A stretch of DNA of 58,892 nucleotides from Evernia prunastri (Eukaryota; Ascomycota; Lecanoromycetes; Lecanorales; Parmeliaceae): contig NKYR01000180.1 in assembly GCA_003184365.1 (NCBI GenBank), positions 1 to 58,892 on the forward strand, in the 5' to 3' direction. The notes under the pieces were generated by a model. It made no database searches. It had not been told where the DNA came from and worked only from the letters and a program-made list of their open reading frames with translations. Below are positions 53,980 to 58,892 of the stretch, piece after piece. Position 1 is the stretch's first letter; each line of letters starts with the position of its first letter. Position numbers and translations under genes: made by a program.

Positions 53980-55797
53980 ACTAGCGCCCCACTAGCCCCC
54001 GATAGAGCTAACTGCCATTATTTTCAATACTTTCTCTTAGATAGATTCTATCAATTCTCATAGCGATAATAACAATCAATCTAATGATTTATCAACTACA
54101 CTCGAAGTTCAGAAAGATATTGAGAAAACGAGACGTTTATAATAAAACTCAATCGAATATATAATATTGATATAGTAGCTCACTAAGCATTTTATACATA
54201 GATGTTAGGAGTGTACCTAGGTGGTTGACCAAGATTCTATTAATGAGGAAGGAACTTGCTATCTCTAGGAACTATGGTACATATAGTGGGAGAGTGTGCA
54301 AAGACCCTAGCCCATAGGGCTACTTGCTAAGTGCCTGTTTGACACACTCGTAACAAAGATCGAGAATCTTAATAGCTTTCTTCTTCTAAACGATACGATA
54401 TTTCACGTATTTTATCGAAGGATTGGCGAGAAGAATACTAATCTTGATTACGTTGTATATTATTTAGATTATCACGATGAACTAATCTTTCAGATCGATA
54501 TAAATTGACTCTTTTATCGATATACGTTTATCACTTATACTTACGATCATCGAGCTTAGTAAGAAATAAGTCTACGATGAATCGCTTAGTAAGACGTTGC
54601 ATGAATATTCGAAGATCGAGATTAATATTAATATAGATAAAATCGAGCTGCGAAATAACATTATTGATATCGAAGTCTTTGACAGCTCGAAGAATTCGCA
54701 GAGTAAATTTTCGTGATTCGCGTTTAATTAAAGTATCTCGTAGAGTGTAAAACTTCTTGCGTAAAGTATCGACGACTATAAAAGAGAGCTGCTTAAAGCG
54801 TTTTACAAGCAATTTAAATCATTTTTTTAGATTCGTATCGTAGCTGATAATGCGTCGTTTAGTATTAGAGATCTAATTAATTTATTAGAATAAAACTTCA
54901 TCTCGAAGACTCAATTAAAGATTTTTTCGTATTAATTTAATATCTTTACTAGATAAGAATTGCTTAGCGCGATTAATAAATAAGTAAACGTCTCGAAAGT
55001 AGATGTTCTTTTCGACGTATTTTATAATTAAATCGATATAAACTATTTTATTATTATAGTGAGGATCGAAAAATCTCAGTTCGTTGATATTTTATTTTGA
55101 AGTAAATATAGCTAGAATAGATATATTAAAAATATCGTTATCGTTTAAAGAAGTAGAGTTAATATTATCTACTCGTATAATAGTAGTAATCTATACAATC
55201 GCTGCTTATACGATCTTACTAACTATTCTATGAATAACTTCTTCGTTTATCATAAATAACAATTTAGAATTAATTGAACGATCGTAAATAACTTCTTTCG
55301 TAGAGTTGATAGAGATTATTCTCGTGATAGTAGAGATTAGCAGAGACGAGATAGATAATTTAAGTATAGATAATTTTGAACGTGTAGAAGTAATTTTTGT
55401 AGAAGATAAATCTTACTAACGTGCGTATATTATTAGTTGTAAAAGTCTTCGATAATCGTGAGTTCGATCGTCGAAGATTTTTATAGATCGTCTAAATATA
55501 GTAGTGTCGATAGTTTAATAAGTTAAAAAGTCTGATGATTCAATCGAGATAGAGCGTTTTGATGTACGAGCTGTTGTTGTAGATAAGACTATCTACTCAA
55601 AACGAGAATAGTTGTTATAGATATATTCGATGACAAGGTTAACTTCGTGAGAAATATCTTATAGATAGATTCGATCGATAATCTTGACGAATGCGTGGAT
55701 TTGAAAAATAATTCGAATAAGATTATTATCTAGATGAGGTGAAGTAAAAGCGATACTAGACGACGTTACGATGACGGCTTGCAGCAGACTTCAGATC
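53980..55797. repeat. AT-rich RIP-like decayed transposon DNA
   Basis: Very AT-rich sequence in which CA/TG dinucleotides are sparse, TA is abundant and CG is still present (TCGATA, ACGA, TCGTA). This matches the footprint of RIP, which converts CpA to TpA. Stop codons occur in all frames. The longest frame (54812-54531, minus, 93 codons, basic and helical) may be an eroded retrotransposon gag or other ORF. Confidence 0.7.
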
Positions 55798-55982
55798 TGT
55801 CAGGGAACGAGGCTTGATAAGAGGAATCTCATTCTCTATGGCTAGGACTAAGGTAAAGGCCAAGACGAAAGATGAGGAAACAAGAAAGAACGGGGGATGC
55901 GAGCAGCCCTTAAGGGGCTGTCGCCTAGATCGTCGGCTATCGCATAGATTAACCTGACTAGACTGAGATCCACACCATGACA
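55798..55982. mobile_element. solo LTR (185 bp) with target duplication AGATC
   Basis: The unit begins TGTCAGGGAA and ends CACCATGACA, giving TGTCA...TGACA termini as in LTR retrotransposons. It is flanked by the identical 5-bp direct repeat AGATC (55793-55797 and 55983-55987). Its base composition is much less AT-rich than the DNA around it. No internal domain or second LTR is adjacent, so it is a solo LTR from LTR-LTR recombination, or a short element. Confidence 0.75.
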
Positions 55983-55987
55983 AGATC

Positions 55988-56366
55988 GATATAACGATAA
56001 TGACTGCTGAAGACTGTTGTAATAGATTAACGAGATTAATAATATAGATAGTCGTTTAAGTAAATGACGATATTAAGTAATAGCGAAATAAGCAAACTGA
56101 GTAAAAGATAATAGATTGATGAGAGATATCTCTGATGTTAAAGAGTTATTGAATAATGAATCTAGCTGATGAAATAAGGTGTTGCTATTAATTGTAATAC
56201 TTAAGGTATATGATCATGTAGTGTGTGTAAAAGACTTGATTCTATTCTATAAAAAGTGGCTGCTTAAGTAGAGAATACTCCGGAGAGATTAATACTAACA
56301 TGGTCTGGCCTCTTCTGCTTCTCCTGGCAAGGGCGGTCTGCAGAAGGCTTCTGCGGTAGCCATAGC
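55988..56366. repeat. AT-rich RIP-like DNA and palindrome arm
   Basis: AT-rich decayed sequence to about 56290, then a GC-richer segment ending with CTGCAGAAGGCTTC (56338-56351). The exact inverse of this arm lies beyond the LTR element at 57559-57572. Confidence 0.55.
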
Positions 56367-56537
56367 TGTCAGGGACTGGAGGTGTAGCTGAATGCATTGA
56401 TTCCGGTATGAACGGAATAATAGCTATGAAGGTCTAATGATGGCAGAAGGCCGATATTTGTGGGCAGGGCCAAGCCGCGCTAGGCCCGATCCGGCCGAGT
56501 GGTAGGAGTCATGGTGTTGTGAGCTGGAACCATGACA
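56367..56537. repeat. left LTR of the miniature element
   Basis: 171 bp, TGTCA...TGACA ends, identical to 57369-57539. Confidence 0.9.
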
Positions 56538-57368
56538 CTACCCCCTCCTCCAAATCGTCATGTCCTCATGACGTGCCTCCTTCATGCCCTCCGAGAATCT
56601 GGAGACGGTGCACTGTAGTGACGTGCCTCTTGCCTGTGCTCTCCAGATCTTCTCATGCTGTAGAATCGAATAAAAATGGCCACATTGGCCGCTGGAATCG
56701 AATGCCTTTGTAGCAGGCTCACTTGCTGGGGATGGCTGAGATTCTGATAGTGCAACAGGCACGAATCCTCACATTTCCACTGCGCAACAGACGCATTCCC
56801 CAGCTCTTCTCCTTGTCACATGACACCGTAATCCCTCCATTCCATTCCATGCTCTTTGCACTCCGTGCACCCTACCAAGCCTTCCAAGCCTCCCAAGCCA
56901 TTTCCTCCTTCGGATCCGGTCGCTGAAGATCGCTGAAGATCGCTGTAGACGTGCCTCGAGGTTCGTAATCATAATGTGATGTGGAATGAGGTTAGGAGCG
57001 GTGTTGTTCTGAACTTGACTGCCATTGTAGCAGGCTCACTAAATGCCATTATAGTAGGCTTGTTGCTGGAGAGATGTGGGAATCTGATCATGTTCTGCAT
57101 GCGTCACAGGCGCATGTCTCCAGCTCTTCTCTTGTCATTGCCATTGTAGCAGGCTCACTTCCGGAACGACTTGCTCAGTCAAGAGGTCGTATTATCATCA
57201 GGTAGGGTATTGTTGCAGTGCTCCGCGGAGCCAATACCAGGACAGGTAGTGCAGTGTGTTGTTGGCATACCCCAACACCAGGGCAAGGACCATGGGCATT
57301 AGCAGGCCCGGGCTAAGGTCTATTACAGCTCAGGGGCGACCGGGTCCCAAGCCGGATAGCTATTATTA

Positions 57369-57539
57369 TGTCAGGGACTGGAGGTGTAGCTGAATGCATT
57401 GATTCCGGTATGAACGGAATAATAGCTATGAAGGTCTAATGATGGCAGAAGGCCGATATTTGTGGGCAGGGCCAAGCCGCGCTAGGCCCGATCCGGCCGA
57501 GTGGTAGGAGTCATGGTGTTGTGAGCTGGAACCATGACA
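57369..57539. repeat. right LTR of the miniature element
   Basis: 171 bp, TGTCA...TGACA ends, identical to 56367-56537 and followed by target duplication ATAGC. Confidence 0.9.
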
Positions 57540-57572
57540 ATAGCAGGGGTAGCCGGCCGAAGCCTTCTGCAG

Positions 57573-57964
57573 TGGTTATAACAAATAAGTTCTTTGATCA
57601 CTTTATCAAGCTTGTCATATTTCGTTCTATCATCGAGATATAGTTTCAAGTGCTTCTCTTTGATGATTTCAAGAATATAGATATCGTCTTTAACTTGCAA
57701 TTTGACTTTATTGAGTGCGAATTATCGTTCATAATTGATGCGAAAGAGGACAAGTAACTTCTTCAGTTGATAGTCGTCTCTCATAACCATTATTCGTGAT
57801 ATTTGAAATTATACGAATTGTTTAAAGATACTGCTATAGACAGATTCGATATATTACACAAATAATCAAAGAATTTGATGTACTACACAGATAGCTTGAT
57901 ATGTTGTTCTTCACCGATAGTGATGACTTGTAAGGGCCATGAGGTCTCTAGGCATGAGGCGGCC
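57573..57964. repeat. AT-rich decayed sequence
   Basis: About 390 bp of RIP-like DNA. A minus-strand frame at 57700-57482 runs into the right LTR and has no family resemblance. Confidence 0.5.
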
Positions 57965-58204
57965 TGTTAGAAGTCCAGGAATCCAACATACATCTAGGCC
58001 AGATCCGGGAGACTATCCCTCTGGTGCAGCTGTGCGGCTATAGCAGTCGCATAGTAAGTTTACTTGGGTTCCTCAGGATTCAGTCTATCTAGTAACCAAT
58101 GTACGAGTTGCTCAGTCACGCATGCCTAGACCCCGTTACATTTCTGAATCCTTCAACTCTCGCTATCATCGACACGATAGTAAGGGGGGCGTGCCCGTCT
58201 GACA
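57965..58204 (+). repeat. candidate 5' LTR of the Ty3/Gypsy element
   Basis: This segment lies directly before the gag region. It starts TGTTAGAAG and ends CCGTCTGACA, so the termini are near-inverse (TGTTAGA / TCTGACA). The partner LTR would be outside the window and the target duplication cannot be checked. Confidence 0.4.
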
Positions 58205-58300
58205 ACAAACTATCACTCTGTGACTCTCCTCGTCACTACCTACCTACCAATTGACGCCGGCGTCGAGCCAGTCAATCGAATCATCAACCACAAAGTCGTA

Positions 58301-58892
58301 ATGGCTTCCTCAGCGGGAGCAAGACGACAACTTACCTCGAACCCCAGTGACAGCACTCTCGGAGAGACCGCTGGATCTGATATCGTCGAACCAGTCGATA
58401 CACGAACAATGCAGGTGGATGCCGAAGAATACGCAGCATTCCAGGCCTATCGAGCCCGTCGACGACAGGCGTCGCTGAGCTTCGAGACACAAGGGACGGC
58501 AAAGAGACTCACTCCCAGTCTTAAGACAAAAGACCCGAAACCATACAAGGGCGAGACTCCGGAGGAACTGGACGACTTTCTATACGAATGCGAGCGACAG
58601 TTCGATGCTAAGGGCTTCACGACTGAAGAAGACCGCGAAGGCGAGACGCCAGCGGATCGAGTGCATCAGAAGGAAGACACAAAGAAGAAAGTTGCATACG
58701 CTACAGGCTTTCTCGAGGAAAGAGCTAAGNCTGAACGAGGTAGAGCTCGAGACCCTACGAGGGTACATCGAGAGTAACCTTGCCAACGGCTTCATACGGC
58801 CATCCACTTCACCGGCGGGGGCACCAATCCTCTTTGTACGAAAACCCGGTGGGGGCTTACGCCTCTGTGTGGACTATCGAGGACTGAATCTG
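58301..58892 (+). mobile_element. Ty3/Gypsy retrotransposon, gag start joined to reverse transcriptase start
   Basis: From the ATG at 58301 an open frame encodes a Gag-like N-terminus: acidic/polar residues then TKDPKPYKGETPEELDDFLY, the D-P-x-P-(Y/F)-x-G-E segment before the first capsid helices. At 58730 there is an N. After it a different frame reads LNEVELETLRGYIESNLANG, PSTSPAGAPILFVRKPGGG and LRLCVDYRGLN, the opening of a Ty3-type reverse transcriptase domain, which runs off the window. Most of gag, the nucleocapsid knuckle and protease are absent between them. That means an internal deletion or an assembly join at the N. Confidence 0.8.

Larger units (their letters stand above)
56367..57539. 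mobile_element. complete miniature LTR retrotransposon (TRIM-like)
   Basis: Two direct 171-bp LTRs (56367-56537 and 57369-57539) are identical by base-by-base reading. Both start TGTCAGGGAC and end AACCATGACA. The element is bracketed by the 5-bp duplication ATAGC (56362-56366 and 57540-57544). The 831-bp interior has no meaningful coding frame. It carries three to four spaced copies of a CATTGTAGCAGGCTCACT motif (about 56707, 57023, 57139; a variant at 57050). Such a non-coding, short-LTR element is non-autonomous and must borrow enzymes. Identical LTRs imply recent insertion. A tRNA primer-binding site was not recognised after the left LTR. Confidence 0.88.

Noticed and set aside
55798..55982. 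75-codon minus-strand frame within the solo LTR
   Set aside because: The segment is explained by LTR ends and target duplication; the short frame has no homology signal.

Overview
The window is nuclear DNA of a filamentous ascomycete (Pezizomycotina). Three things support this. Genes carry short spliceosomal introns (mostly 49-160 nt) with fungal donors, CTRAC-type branch sites and YAG acceptors. Several families are fungus-specific (DUF3176, frequency clock protein FRQ, fungal Med9 and RPA34). The right end is AT-rich DNA of the kind left by repeat-induced point mutation (RIP). FRQ argues for a Sordariomycete, Leotiomycete or Dothideomycete; the order cannot be fixed from the sequence alone.

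Layout. 1-5.3 kb: a Helitron-type helicase scrap, one copy of a dispersed repeat, an aminoglycoside-phosphotransferase-like pseudogene and a DUF3176 membrane protein. 6.4-13 kb: a small fungal hypothetical, a cysteine-rich secreted protein, a second N-glycosylation-rich hypothetical, and a nine-exon secreted protein of the lysine-specific metallo-endopeptidase type that seems to lack the HExxH motif. 13.8-16.6 kb: an intact Baeyer-Villiger monooxygenase next to a decayed short-chain dehydrogenase. 17.6-19.7 kb: a CBP6/UQCC2-like complex III assembly factor and a secreted double-psi beta-barrel (expansin-like) protein. 22.6-25.7 kb: the circadian clock gene frq with a long upstream region.

26.5-48.4 kb is a compact housekeeping block: a 69-residue hydrophilic protein, succinyl-CoA:3-ketoacid CoA transferase, an F-box/LRR protein, an atypical SDR, arginase, mitochondrial GatB divergent from cytosolic serine hydroxymethyltransferase, a heme-thiolate peroxygenase, Med9 divergent from cofactor-independent phosphoglycerate mutase, and RNA polymerase I subunit RPA34. 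It mixes central metabolism (ketone body, arginine, one-carbon, glycolysis) with transcription and mitochondrial translation.

48.5-58.9 kb is an accessory, repeat-rich end. An 872-residue nucleoside-phosphorylase-like fusion protein lies between two related repeat copies. Beyond it are RIP-like AT-rich DNA, a solo LTR with a 5-bp target duplication, a complete 1.17-kb miniature LTR element (identical 171-bp LTRs, 5-bp duplication ATAGC), and a Ty3/Gypsy gag joined abruptly to reverse transcriptase at an N.

Multi-exon models were assembled by hand from splice signals and reading-frame continuity. Where a junction is uncertain the entry says so. No tRNA, rRNA or CRISPR array was recognised.
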